A DNA stretch of 64,000 nt from Prevotella sp. (GTDB taxonomy: Bacteria; Bacteroidota; Bacteroidia; Bacteroidales; Bacteroidaceae), in NCBI GenBank assembly GCA_017650905.1, contig JAGCDZ010000017.1, positions 1 through 64,000 of the forward strand, given 5' to 3'. Position 1 is the stretch's first letter; each line of letters opens with the position of its first letter. Made by a program: the position numbers and the translations under genes. The notes beneath the pieces were generated by a model that worked only from the letters and a program-made list of their open reading frames with translations, was not told the DNA's origin and made no database searches. Below, in pieces: positions 34,893 to 43,331 of the stretch.

Positions 34893-35187
34893 ATGGCAAG
34901 ACAACTCAGAAAAGAAAGTGCAACAGGTATTCACCACGTTATGCTGCGTGGGATTAATCGTCAGGACCGCAATTCTGGATTTTGACAATGCATCTAAGAA
35001 TAGGACAGACCGTTACATAGCAAATTTCTTGACAAACACGCATGGCCTTTGGGACGTCTCGAACATTCTTTTGTATAGTCGTGATAGGCAAAGAGACATT
35101 CTTCGTGCAGCAAAAGAACATGGTGTAAGCATCCGACAGTTATCAAGACTGACGGGAATCAGCGTTAGAATCATAAGGAATGTGTGA
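34893..35187 (+). pseudogene. REP-associated tyrosine transposase (RAYT) remnant
   Basis: The start, MARQLRKESATGIHHVMLRGINRQD, is the characteristic N-terminus of Y1/RAYT transposases (TnpA_REP). It goes out of frame at 34985. The end, in another frame, holds RDRQRDILRAAKEHGVSIRQLSRLTGIS, the C-terminal helix-turn-helix of the same family, stopping at 35187. The central part with the HxH metal site and the Tyr nucleophile is absent: about 100 residues instead of roughly 180-250. So it is an internally deleted, non-functional copy. It is followed 1 base later by a REP-like sequence, as intact RAYT genes usually are. Confidence 0.75.
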
Positions 35188-35188
35188 A

Positions 35189-35217
35189 TTACACATCGTT
35201 CCTGACCCCGTGTGTAA
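35189..35217 (-). repeat. REP-like sequence, copy 3
   Basis: Plus strand: TTACACA at 35189-35195, then TCGTTCCTGACCCCG, then TGTGTAA at 35211-35217, so 7-bp perfect arms around a 15-base loop. Bases 35189-35211 equal copy 2 exactly. It abuts the RAYT remnant and forms the 3' end of the HAD gene on the minus strand. Confidence 0.7.
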
Positions 35218-35833
35218 GGATCTGTTCGAGGGGTTGGATCCAATCCTCGTTGTCCTGGGGATGGAGGGTGTGCATGCCGAGAGCGGCGGCAGCCTCGACA
35301 TTACGCTGGCCATCGTCGACGAAGATGGTCTCCTCGGGTAGTGCCTGCTGGCCGCGGAGCATGATCTCGAAAATCTCGCGGTGGGGCTTCATTACCTCGC
35401 ACTGGTAACTCAGATACATCGCGTCGAAGAAATAACTGATGGGATGGCCCTGACCATCGAAATCGCGGTTGGCCCACTCCATCATATAGTGGTTGGTGTT
35501 CGAGAGCAGGCAGACCTTATACCCCCTAGCCCGCAGACTCTGCAGGGCCTCAAGGTTGCGCGGGGGAACATGGTCGACATAACCGTGCCAAGCGTAATAA
35601 CACTCCTCGTGCGACAGCTCCCTGCCAACCAACAGACTCAGCTCTTTGCGGAAAGTCTCGGCTGTGATGCGGCCTGCCTCAAGATCGCCGAAGATGCCCT
35701 TTTGTTCGAAGGCATCGAGATGACGACGGGCATCGCGGAGTCCGATTTCGCCAAAACGCGCAACAGCCTGTTCATAACTTAGGGCAAGCACCACACCGCC
35801 CAGATCGAATGCAATATTCCGTATGTTACTCAT
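35189..35833 (-). CDS. HAD-family phosphatase whose end lies in a REP copy
   Basis: 214 residues. HAD subfamily IA: motif I AFDLGGVV (residues about 8-15), cap helices, motif II LLSNTNH (about 111-117), motif III Lys in MKPHREIF, motif IV FVDDGQRNVEAA. The pattern resembles YihX-type sugar-phosphate phosphatases. The natural end is probably near QPLEQIL; the last residues THGVRNDV and the stop codon are encoded by the REP-like copy 3. It overlaps the upstream acetyltransferase gene by 4 bases (35830-35833), so the two are translationally coupled. Confidence 0.85.
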   Translation of the reverse strand: MSNIRNIAFDLGGVVLALSYEQAVARFGEIGLRDARRHLDAFEQKGIFGDLEAGRITAETFRKELSLLVGRELSHEECYYAWHGYVDHVPPRNLEALQSLRARGYKVCLLSNTNHYMMEWANRDFDGQGHPISYFFDAMYLSYQCEVMKPHREIFEIMLRGQQALPEETIFVDDGQRNVEAAAALGMHTLHPQDNEDWIQPLEQILTHGVRNDV

Positions 35834-36306
35834 GTCAATTCCTCCAAAGCCTTGGTATCAAGGCGATAAACAGTCCACTCTTTCATGGGAACGGCTCCCA
35901 ACGAGAGATAAAAGTCGATGCTTGGCTGATTCCAGTTCAGGCAACTCCACTCCATTCTTCCGCATTTCTTTTCTCGTGCAATTGCTGCCAGATGCAACAG
36001 GAGCGCCTTGCCATAGCCTCGCCCACGATACTCTGGCCAGACATACAAGTCCTCAAGATACAAACCAGAGTGCCCAATGAACGTCGAGAAATTGAAGAAA
36101 TAGAGTGCAAAGCCCACCTCCTTACCATCCACGACTGCAAACACAGCCTCAGCTCTATGATGGTCGAACATCTCAGCCTCCAGCGTCTCTGTCGTCGCTA
36201 CGACTTCATCTTCCATCTTCTCATATTTGGCAATTCCACTGATAAACGCCAGCAGCAACGCCACATCCTGACGCTCTGCCTTGCGGATAATGATATTATT
36301 TTTCAT
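35830..36306 (-). CDS. GNAT-family N-acetyltransferase
   Basis: 158 residues from the Met at 36306. GNAT fold with the acetyl-CoA loop in LYVWPEYRGRGYGKALLLHL (about 85-104) and the late motif LNWNQPSIDFYLSLGAVPM. It acetylates an amine on a small molecule or protein; the pattern resembles diamine acetyltransferase-like members, but the substrate cannot be fixed. Upstream Met codons (36318, 36336, 36339) are possible. It has its own promoter and overlaps the HAD phosphatase gene by ATGA. Confidence 0.85.
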   Translation of the reverse strand: MKNNIIIRKAERQDVALLLAFISGIAKYEKMEDEVVATTETLEAEMFDHHRAEAVFAVVDGKEVGFALYFFNFSTFIGHSGLYLEDLYVWPEYRGRGYGKALLLHLAAIAREKKCGRMEWSCLNWNQPSIDFYLSLGAVPMKEWTVYRLDTKALEELT

Positions 36307-36359
36307 ATAGTGTCTCATATCGTTATCAAGCTTCATCAACTTATTTAGTTTTCACGTCA

Positions 36360-36390
36360 CAAAGATAAGCATTTTTACGCAATCTGCAAA
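36360..36390 (-). promoter_or_regulatory. promoter of the acetyltransferase-phosphatase pair
   Basis: On the minus strand TTTG (36390-36387), 19 bases, TATCTTTG (36367-36360). Full consensus. Confidence 0.7.
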
Positions 36391-36485
36391 ATTTCCAATG
36401 AAGAAATTCTTTCCTCCTTTGGACAATTTCTGAGGCGTTTTCCCCTGTTTTGTCGATTGTAGAATGGAAATTGGAAATAATGTAT

Positions 36486-36493
36486 TATCTTTG
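36486..36493 (+). promoter_or_regulatory. -7 element of the thioredoxin-like gene
   Basis: TATCTTTG followed by C, 27 bases before the ATG at 36520. No clear -33 box. Confidence 0.5.
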
Positions 36494-36519
36494 CATCCAG
36501 AAAAACAGAATCAACAAAA

Positions 36520-38079
36520 ATGAGAAAACTATTATTATCAACCGCATTGTTTACACTCGTCGCGATGACGGCACAGGCCATCGACGAGTACCAGTTTCAT
36601 CAAGGAACGGCCGTACTGAAAGGACGCATCCTGAACAAACCTGCCAAGGAATGGACCACCCTCTCGATAACGACCTACAACCATTTCAGCGATAAGGATA
36701 GAGTGGTCAGTATCGCCGTGAACGACGACGGCAGCTTTGAGGCGGCCATCGCCCTACCCCACTCACAAGGTGTTTATCTGGAAGACGTAGGTAACGTGTT
36801 TCTGGCCGTAGGTGACACCCTGGAATTGACAAAGGATGCGACTAAACTGGACATGGAGGGCGTGACCTTCGGCGGACACAGCATGAGTACTAACATCAAC
36901 CGCCTGTGGCCGCAAGTGAAGAAACACTATTTCGGCGACGCCCCCCTCAGTGTACGAGACCTGTCGATCGAAGAGATTCCAGCTTGGAAACAGAAGATGG
37001 TGAAGCTGATGGATGCCGTGATTGCCGACATCGAGGCCGACAAGCTGCCGTTGCCCGCAGGAACCAGCAGCTACGAGAAGGAGGTGCTGGGAGCCAGCGC
37101 GCTGGCAATGCCGTTTCTGGAGGTGATGGTCGTCTTCCGTAACAATATGACGAACCTGAAGGCGAGTGAGTACTACAACTTCGTTTCCGACAGGGAACGC
37201 TGGCTGCTCGATACACCCGCTATACTGTTCGCCATCAGCTACCCCAGTCATGTGTTCAGCTACACGAGCCTCTGTCTGATGCTCGACGTGAGTTGGGGAG
37301 CGGACCAATTCAGAGTGAACTACAAGTTAGACGACCCAGACGACATGAAAGCATACAAGCACGATTTCCAGCTGCCCAACAACTTCGACGCCAAACTTCA
37401 CAGTGAGATGCTCGCCCTGCGCGAGGATTCGTTGTTCACAATGGCCGACTACTTCCGCACAACGACACAGGCCACCCTGAAACGTTTCAACCTGAAGCAG
37501 ATGGACTTCATGCTACAGATGGCACTCTGCCGATACATTTTCGACGAAATTCGCCTTGACGACATCACCCCCGACAGGATGGCTGCCAATTTCGCCGCCG
37601 TGATGCCATACTTCAAGCATAGCGCGGTGGCTCACCATGCGCTGGAGGCCTACCGGCAGTTCGTAATCAGCAAGGAGGGCAAGGTGGAACAGACCGCTTC
37701 GCTATCGCCTGAGGGGGATACCATCTTCGAACGTATCATCGCCCCCTACAAGGGCTATGCCCTTTACGTGGATTTCTGGGGCATGAGCTGCGGACCGTGC
37801 AGAGTCAACATGATGAATGAGCGCGAAAAGGTGGAGAAGATGAAAGACCTGCCCGTGCGTTTCCTCTATATCTGCGATGAGACGGACAGACCACGCGAGA
37901 TGGCAGAGCAATGGCTACAGGAGAATAACATCAAGGGTGAACATATTTTCGTGACCCACGAGGAATGGAAACATCTGGCCACCAAGTTTCAGTTCAGCGC
38001 CATCCCCTTCGCGACGGCTGTGGATAAAGACGGCAACTTGACGACGCAGCAAGAACTGAACAATACATACAGGTATTAA
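36520..38079 (+). CDS. exported thioredoxin-like (TlpA-type) protein
   Basis: 519 residues. Signal peptide MRKLLLSTALFTLVAMTAQA, a long alpha/beta N-terminal region (about 25-400) of the kind found in Bacteroidota thiol-disulfide oxidoreductases, and a C-terminal thioredoxin fold with active site GMSCGPCRVNM (Cys pair near residues 423-426) and the cis-Pro in SAIPFAT. Periplasmic reductant or disulfide isomerase; partners unknown. It ends soon after the cis-Pro strand (NNTYRY), somewhat early for the fold. A phage-type ORF6N remnant follows immediately, so its C-terminus may have been trimmed. Confidence 0.82.
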   Translation: MRKLLLSTALFTLVAMTAQAIDEYQFHQGTAVLKGRILNKPAKEWTTLSITTYNHFSDKDRVVSIAVNDDGSFEAAIALPHSQGVYLEDVGNVFLAVGDTLELTKDATKLDMEGVTFGGHSMSTNINRLWPQVKKHYFGDAPLSVRDLSIEEIPAWKQKMVKLMDAVIADIEADKLPLPAGTSSYEKEVLGASALAMPFLEVMVVFRNNMTNLKASEYYNFVSDRERWLLDTPAILFAISYPSHVFSYTSLCLMLDVSWGADQFRVNYKLDDPDDMKAYKHDFQLPNNFDAKLHSEMLALREDSLFTMADYFRTTTQATLKRFNLKQMDFMLQMALCRYIFDEIRLDDITPDRMAANFAAVMPYFKHSAVAHHALEAYRQFVISKEGKVEQTASLSPEGDTIFERIIAPYKGYALYVDFWGMSCGPCRVNMMNEREKVEKMKDLPVRFLYICDETDRPREMAEQWLQENNIKGEHIFVTHEEWKHLATKFQFSAIPFATAVDKDGNLTTQQELNNTYRY

Positions 38080-38080
38080 A

Positions 38081-38290
38081 AATTCACTTGAGGCGATAGA
38101 GCTCTTCCGCCATCAGACCATCTATGTAATGAAGGGACGGAGCGACGGCGGGGATGTAGAAGTCGTCAGCATCCCCTCAGATTTTATGTTTCAATTAAAC
38201 CAGACAGAATTTGAACAGTTAAAGAATGACTTGATATTCCAAGATGGAATTTCAAGTTGGGGAGGCACTCGTAAATTACGAGGAAACGAT
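38081..38290 (+). pseudogene. ORF6N-domain remnant
   Basis: An open stretch with no proper start encodes SIPSDFMFQLNQTEFEQLK and then SSWGGTRKL, the core of the ORF6N domain found in phage-type DNA-binding proteins (typical: RFPxDFMFxL...SSWGGTRKLPYAFTEQG). Both ends are missing. It runs in frame into the transpeptidase gene, which would make a false long N-terminus (from 38129) in automatic annotation. Confidence 0.6.
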
Positions 38291-38362
38291 TCTGTTAATC
38301 CTTGCAAAAAAAGACTTACATATAATACATTTTCGAAACTCTTTTGTAATTTTGCATTCGTC

Positions 38363-39481
38363 ATGAAATATGTCTATCCATACCTCTTAACATTAGTCCT
38401 GTTGCTGACGAGTGGGACAAGCAAGGCACAGGGGCTTCCAACTGATGGTCCACTGACCATCCGGCAGACGCTGCAACAACTGGGCGAACGACTGCTGAAA
38501 GGAAAAACGGGCAGTATCGTGGCCATCAACCCTGAAAATGGCGAGATTATCTGTCTGGCGACGAACACGCCTCAGGGATCAGATGTGCGTCTGGCCATCG
38601 GTAAGCCGCAGGCTCCCGGGTCTACCTTCAAAACAGCTCAGGCCCTGACGCTGTTGTCGGAGGGCATCGTCACACCGGAAACCCAAATGGAATGTCAAAG
38701 CGGCATCACCGACGGCAATATCAAGGTGGGCTGTCACAAGCACCGCTCGCCCCTCAACCTGAAAGATGCGTTGGCACAGAGTTGTAACACCTGGTTTATC
38801 GTGAACTTCGGCTCGATGATCAACGATGACTTCATGTACGAATCGAAGGAGGAGGCCATCACCACCTGGCGCAGTTACATGCAATCGATGGGACTGGGCG
38901 GCCCCATGCACATTGACATCCAAGGGGAACAGGGTGGTCTGCTGGCAGGTGCCGACTACCTGAATCGTCGCTACAAGGATGGCTGGGATGGCAAGACCAT
39001 CTGGTGGGCTGGTATGGGACAGGGCGATGTGACCTGTACCCCGCTGCAACTCTGCAACCTCGCCGTCACGATTGCCAATCGTGGATGGTACTATGTGCCT
39101 CATATTCACAAGGATACCAAGAATCAGCGCTATCTGACAAAACGGCAAACCAAGGTTGCCAAAGAGGCCTATGCCCCAGTGGTGGAAGGCATGCGACTCG
39201 CAGTGGAGAATGGTACGGCTACCAGCATCAAGACCTCCTACCCTATCTGTGGCAAGACCGGCACTATTGAGAATCCCGGCGAGGACCATTCTGCCTTCAT
39301 CGCCTTTGCCCCGATGAACAATCCGAAGATTGCCATTGCAGTCTATGTGGAGCATGGCGGCTTTGGTGCTGATCTGGCAGCGCCGATGGCAGGACTTATC
39401 ATCGAGGCTTACCTGAAAGGAGAGCTCTCGAAGGCATCAGAGGAAAAAGCCAAACGTATCGAGAAAAAGAAAATCAATTAA
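38363..39481 (+). CDS. free-standing secreted PBP2-type transpeptidase domain
   Basis: 372 residues from Met at 38363. Signal peptide MKYVYPYLLTLVLLLTSGTSKAQ, then directly a penicillin-binding transpeptidase domain: SxxK at Ser87-Lys90 (PGSTFK), SxN at Ser140-Asn142 (QSCNTW), KTG at 298-300 (CGKTGTIENPGEDHSAF). The sequence around these motifs follows PBP2/MrdA. The pedestal/dimerisation domain and membrane anchor of a normal PBP2 (about 600 residues) are absent. All catalytic residues are kept, so an active DD-transpeptidase or carboxypeptidase acting on peptidoglycan is likely. TAATTTTG at 38347-38354 is its probable -7 box, giving a leader of only about 2-4 bases. Confidence 0.82.
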   Translation: MKYVYPYLLTLVLLLTSGTSKAQGLPTDGPLTIRQTLQQLGERLLKGKTGSIVAINPENGEIICLATNTPQGSDVRLAIGKPQAPGSTFKTAQALTLLSEGIVTPETQMECQSGITDGNIKVGCHKHRSPLNLKDALAQSCNTWFIVNFGSMINDDFMYESKEEAITTWRSYMQSMGLGGPMHIDIQGEQGGLLAGADYLNRRYKDGWDGKTIWWAGMGQGDVTCTPLQLCNLAVTIANRGWYYVPHIHKDTKNQRYLTKRQTKVAKEAYAPVVEGMRLAVENGTATSIKTSYPICGKTGTIENPGEDHSAFIAFAPMNNPKIAIAVYVEHGGFGADLAAPMAGLIIEAYLKGELSKASEEKAKRIEKKKIN

Positions 39482-39549
39482 CAGACAATCTGCCCGAGGG
39501 GTTGTGTTTTCTTCCCAAATGAATTTTTTTGAGAAATATTATCATTTAA

Positions 39550-39581
39550 TTTGTAAGGCTCGGAAATATTTCGTAACTTTG
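39550..39581 (+). promoter_or_regulatory. promoter of the GH51 gene
   Basis: TTTG (39550-39553), 20 bases, TAACTTTG (39574-39581). Full consensus; ATG at 39614. Confidence 0.75.
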
Positions 39582-39613
39582 TAGCCAAATTGCATTAAAA
39601 TCCAATTATCAAT

Positions 39614-41206
39614 ATGAAAAGACTATTTGTTTGTGCAACCATCGCACTGGCCTTTGCCACAGGAGCAACGGCCGCTGAAAACGTGAAGGCAACGGTTCAC
39701 GCCGACAAGGCTGGAGCCAAGATTAACAAAGAAATTTACGGCCAGTTCTCTGAGCACTTAGGCAGCTGTATCTACGGTGGTCTCTGGGTGGGCGAGGACT
39801 CGAAGATTCCTAACATCAACGGCTACCGTAAGGATGTGTTCGAGGCCCTGAAGGTGCTGAAGGTGCCCGTGCTGCGCTGGCCGGGCGGCTGCTTCGCCGA
39901 CGACTACCACTGGATGGACGGTATCGGTCCGAAGGACAAACGTCCCTCACTGCGTAACAACAACTGGGGCGGCACCATCGAGGACAACTCATTCGGTACG
40001 CACGAGTTCCTTAACCTCTGCGAGATGCTCGGCTGCGAGCCGTACATCAGCGGTAACGTGGGAAGCGGTACGGTGAAAGAGATGGCCCAGTGGGTGGAAT
40101 ACATGACCTCAGACGGTGATACCCCGATGGCTCGCCTGCGCCGTCAGAACGGCCGCGACAAGGCCTGGCACGTGAAGTATTTCGGTATCGGCAACGAGGC
40201 CTGGGGCTGCGGTGGTAACATGACACCGGAATACTACTCTGATGAGTTCCGCAAGTTCAACACCTATCTGCGCGACTATACGGGCAACAGGCTCTACCGT
40301 ATCGGCAGCGGTGCCTCGGACTATGACTACAACTGGACGGAGGTGCTGATGGACAAGATCGGCGACCGTATGCAGGGCGTCTCACTGCACTATTATACCT
40401 GCTCGGGCTGGAGTGGCTCGAAGGGCTCTGCCACGAAGTTCGACAACGACCAATATTACTGGGCGCTCGGCAAGTGTCTGGAGATTGAAGAGGTGATCAA
40501 GAAGCACAAGGCCATCATGGACGAGAAAGACCCGAAGGGTAAGGTGGGACTGCTCGTGGATGAATGGGGCACCTGGTGGGACGAGGAGCCTGGCACCATC
40601 GCCGGACACCTGTACCAGCAGAACGCCCTCCGCGATGCCTTTGTGGCTTCGCTGAGCCTGAACGTGTTCCATAAATATACTGACCGTGTGAAGATGGCCA
40701 ACATCGCACAGATTGTGAACGTGCTGCAGTCGATGATCCTCACCGACCAGGAAGGTACGGGCCACATGGTGCTCACACCGACCTACCACGTGTTTGAGAT
40801 GTACACCCCGTTCATGGAGGCTACCTATCTGCCCGTCGACCTCGAATCAGAGGTAATGGCAGTGAGCAAGGCTTACTTCAAGGAGAAGGCCGATGCCAAG
40901 GACGCCGGCTATCGTCCCTGCCCCATGCTCTCAGCTTCAGCAGCCAAGACCACTGACGGTTCAATCGTGCTGGCTATCACCAATGTGAGCCTCGACAAGG
41001 ACCAGACCATCGACTTCAACATCGCCGGTTATCAGGCCAAGAATGTCAGCGGCCGTATCCTCACCTCGAAGAACGTGGCTGACTACAACGACTTCAAAAA
41101 TCCTAATGTGGTGGCTCCCAAGGCCTACAACGACGCCAAACTGAACAAAGGCGTGCTGACGGTGAAGGTGCCCGCCAAATCGATTATCGTGCTGAACATC
41201 AAATAA
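39614..41206 (+). CDS. GH51 alpha-L-arabinofuranosidase
   Basis: 530 residues. Signal peptide [20 protein letters not shown], then a TIM-barrel with catalytic acid/base in [11 protein letters not shown] (about residue 195) and nucleophile Glu in LVDEWGTWW (about residue 317), followed by the C-terminal beta domain. Retaining exo-enzyme releasing L-arabinose from arabinan or arabinoxylan side chains; exported. Its product feeds the arabinose operon at 19-27 kb. Other typical strings: [23 protein letters not shown]. Single gene. Confidence 0.95.
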   Translation: MKRLFVCATIALAFATGATAAENVKATVHADKAGAKINKEIYGQFSEHLGSCIYGGLWVGEDSKIPNINGYRKDVFEALKVLKVPVLRWPGGCFADDYHWMDGIGPKDKRPSLRNNNWGGTIEDNSFGTHEFLNLCEMLGCEPYISGNVGSGTVKEMAQWVEYMTSDGDTPMARLRRQNGRDKAWHVKYFGIGNEAWGCGGNMTPEYYSDEFRKFNTYLRDYTGNRLYRIGSGASDYDYNWTEVLMDKIGDRMQGVSLHYYTCSGWSGSKGSATKFDNDQYYWALGKCLEIEEVIKKHKAIMDEKDPKGKVGLLVDEWGTWWDEEPGTIAGHLYQQNALRDAFVASLSLNVFHKYTDRVKMANIAQIVNVLQSMILTDQEGTGHMVLTPTYHVFEMYTPFMEATYLPVDLESEVMAVSKAYFKEKADAKDAGYRPCPMLSASAAKTTDGSIVLAITNVSLDKDQTIDFNIAGYQAKNVSGRILTSKNVADYNDFKNPNVVAPKAYNDAKLNKGVLTVKVPAKSIIVLNIK

Positions 41207-41208
41207 AC

Positions 41209-41240
41209 AATTAAGGGGCCTCGATTGAGACCCCTTAATT
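41209..41240. terminator. bidirectional terminator between GH51 and GH97
   Basis: AATTAAGGGG (41209-41218) pairs with CCCCTTAATT (41231-41240), and inside it CTC with GAG around loop GATT. U-rich stretches follow on both sides, weaker than usual. It overlaps the GH97 stop codon by one base. Confidence 0.7.
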
Positions 41241-43210
41241 TATTTCAAGATAATGCCACCCATGGGTTGGATAGTGACCTTAGCCTGGCCTTTCTTATCG
41301 AACTTCAACTGCTTGAGCTGAGGTTCTTTTGTTTTCGCATCGTCCACGTAATAATCCACAGTCCTGCCAGCCCACTCCTTCATGGTAATGGTGAGTGTCT
41401 TGGGCTGTGACTCAGCATTCAGACCTGCCACGTACCAGTCGTCGACGTTACGACGTGCCAGCACCACGTACTTACCGGGATAGCCGTCGAGGAAACGGGT
41501 CTCATGCCAGAGCGTAGGCACCTGACGCAGGAAATCCAACTCGAATTGCGGCAACTCATCCAGATTATTGGGCTGCATGGCGATACACTGAATAGTCGTC
41601 CTTGTAGTAATGGATACAGCCATCTCGAAGATATCGGTAGTATAACGCTTGTGGCGACTCTTGTTGTCGCGCGACAGATATTTGTTCATAATGGTGCCGC
41701 CCCAGTCCATCGGTTCCATGGCGTTGCGGATGAAGGGGTGCAGACAAAGCTCGAAGGCCTCCGTCTTGGCGTGTCCCTCGCTGAAATAGACGTTCTCGGA
41801 GGCGAGCACAGCCTCGGAAGCCACAAAGTTGGGATACATCATTCCCCAGCCGCGCGGAACAGTACAACCGTGGAAGATGACCTGCAGGCCATAGCGGAAG
41901 GCGTCGTAGAGGATATCTTCATAGAGCTGCATGGTCTGCTGCTTGTCGCCACCGAAGAAATCAACCTTGATACCCTTCACACCTATTTTCTGCAACCACG
42001 CCATCTCCTTGTCACGGGCAATGGCTGTCGACATGCAATCGCGTGGCGTCTGAGGGGCATCATTCTCGTAGCCGTTGGAGTTGTACCACAGCATCAGGCT
42101 CACACCCTTCGACTGGGCGTACTTCGATAGTTCCTCAATCTTATCGCGGCCGATGCGCTGGTCCCACCAGTTGTCGACGAGGCAGAATTCGAAGCCCATC
42201 TTGGCAGCGAGGTCGATGAACTGCACCTGATCGTCGTAATTGATCGACTCATCCTGCCAGACAAGCCACGACCATGTATATCGGCCAATCTTGTATGGTT
42301 CCTCCGGCATGTACTTGGGCGACAGTGAGGGTAAGATGTGTCTGTTCTCGACAATGGGTTTCAGGGAGGCTCCGACGATGATGGTGCGCCAAGGTGTGGT
42401 GTAAGGCAGAGGGATGCCGGCATAGGGCGTGCCGTTGCCATTGTTCTCGCCAGCCTGCGGGAAAGCGATGGTATAACCGTTCTCGGGGCTATAGTCGCTC
42501 AGATGGGAGCCGACATAGCTGCCGTCGACACCTATCTCGCTGACCAGCACCCAGGCATTGGGAGATGCGCCAGCCTTCAAGGCCTTCTCAGAGGTCTCTA
42601 TCGGCACCCGGAACAGACAGGGAAAAGTATAGCCCTGACCGAAGCGTGAACGGTCGGTCATCGGGGCGTCGGCCTTGTAATCCTCCTCGTAGCTAGGCTT
42701 GGTACGCTCCCACCCCGTCATGGGACCTATCTGCGGACAGAGGAACGTGGATGTGCCCTCGGGGAAATTGAACGAACTGACCTCACGACGGATGACACCG
42801 CACTTGGGATTCTCGCCCGGACGGGGAATCTCGTAACGGTAGGCAACACCATTGTTTGTCAGATAGAAGATGACCGACATCTTCTGCCCTTTGGCATTGG
42901 TGAACGGCACGGTATAGCGTATGGCATTAACCACCGTCTTGGTGTGTTGGCCAACGTAGGTGGCATCATTGAACTGCATCTTATACTCGCCCATCTTCAG
43001 GCCTTGCGTAAAGTCGCCGAAGTCGGCCTCAAAGCCTAAGCGTGAGGACTCCATTACCTTCACATCGTCATAGTAGACAGCATAGGTGGCCAGGCCGCCA
43101 TTGTTTTCTACCATCACATCGAGCCGACCATTGTGCGAACTCAGATTAACCGTCTGTGCCATCGCTACAGCGCTGGTCATCAGCAACAGAATGAATAGTT
43201 TCTTTCTCAT
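41240..43210 (-). CDS. GH97 alpha-glycosidase
   Basis: 656 residues. Signal peptide MRKKLFILLLMTSAVAMA, N-terminal beta-sandwich (about 20-280), TIM barrel (about 285-550) and C-terminal beta domain, the GH97 order. GH97 has inverting (SusB) and retaining members; here GIKVDFFGGDKQ places an Asp where the retaining alpha-galactosidase type has its nucleophile, so a retaining enzyme on alpha-galactosides or alpha-glucosides is favoured. Other family strings: FCLVDNWWDQR, LMLWYNSNG, HGCTVPRGW. Periplasmic. Convergent with GH51, divergent from transketolase. Confidence 0.9.
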   Translation of the reverse strand: MRKKLFILLLMTSAVAMAQTVNLSSHNGRLDVMVENNGGLATYAVYYDDVKVMESSRLGFEADFGDFTQGLKMGEYKMQFNDATYVGQHTKTVVNAIRYTVPFTNAKGQKMSVIFYLTNNGVAYRYEIPRPGENPKCGVIRREVSSFNFPEGTSTFLCPQIGPMTGWERTKPSYEEDYKADAPMTDRSRFGQGYTFPCLFRVPIETSEKALKAGASPNAWVLVSEIGVDGSYVGSHLSDYSPENGYTIAFPQAGENNGNGTPYAGIPLPYTTPWRTIIVGASLKPIVENRHILPSLSPKYMPEEPYKIGRYTWSWLVWQDESINYDDQVQFIDLAAKMGFEFCLVDNWWDQRIGRDKIEELSKYAQSKGVSLMLWYNSNGYENDAPQTPRDCMSTAIARDKEMAWLQKIGVKGIKVDFFGGDKQQTMQLYEDILYDAFRYGLQVIFHGCTVPRGWGMMYPNFVASEAVLASENVYFSEGHAKTEAFELCLHPFIRNAMEPMDWGGTIMNKYLSRDNKSRHKRYTTDIFEMAVSITTRTTIQCIAMQPNNLDELPQFELDFLRQVPTLWHETRFLDGYPGKYVVLARRNVDDWYVAGLNAESQPKTLTITMKEWAGRTVDYYVDDAKTKEPQLKQLKFDKKGQAKVTIQPMGGIILK

Positions 43211-43237
43211 TTTAATGAATGTTTAGGGTTTTGTGTG

Positions 43238-43245
43238 CAAAGATA
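43238..43245 (-). promoter_or_regulatory. -7 element of the GH97 gene
   Basis: TATCTTTG on the minus strand, about 27 bases before the GH97 ATG. It is divergent from the transketolase element at 43289-43296. Confidence 0.55.
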
Positions 43246-43288
43246 ATAAAAAATATGAGAAACTGTCGATTGTTTCGGAATAATTTTG

Positions 43289-43296
43289 TATCTTTG
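43289..43296 (+). promoter_or_regulatory. -7 element of tkt
   Basis: TATCTTTG followed by C, 35 bases before the ATG at 43332. No clear -33 box. Confidence 0.55.
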
Positions 43297-43331
43297 CACG
43301 CAAATTATCTATTGATATAATTAATTTCATT

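Noticed and set aside
30878-35211. Composite transposon bounded by the identical 23-bp direct repeats
   Set aside because: The repeats match a REP-like family with a third inverted copy outside, and no transposase capable of moving the segment is present; independent REP copies explain it better.
38129-38362. N-terminal extension of the transpeptidase
   Set aside because: The extension is an ORF6N fragment without function there; the signal peptide and -7 box support the start at 38363.
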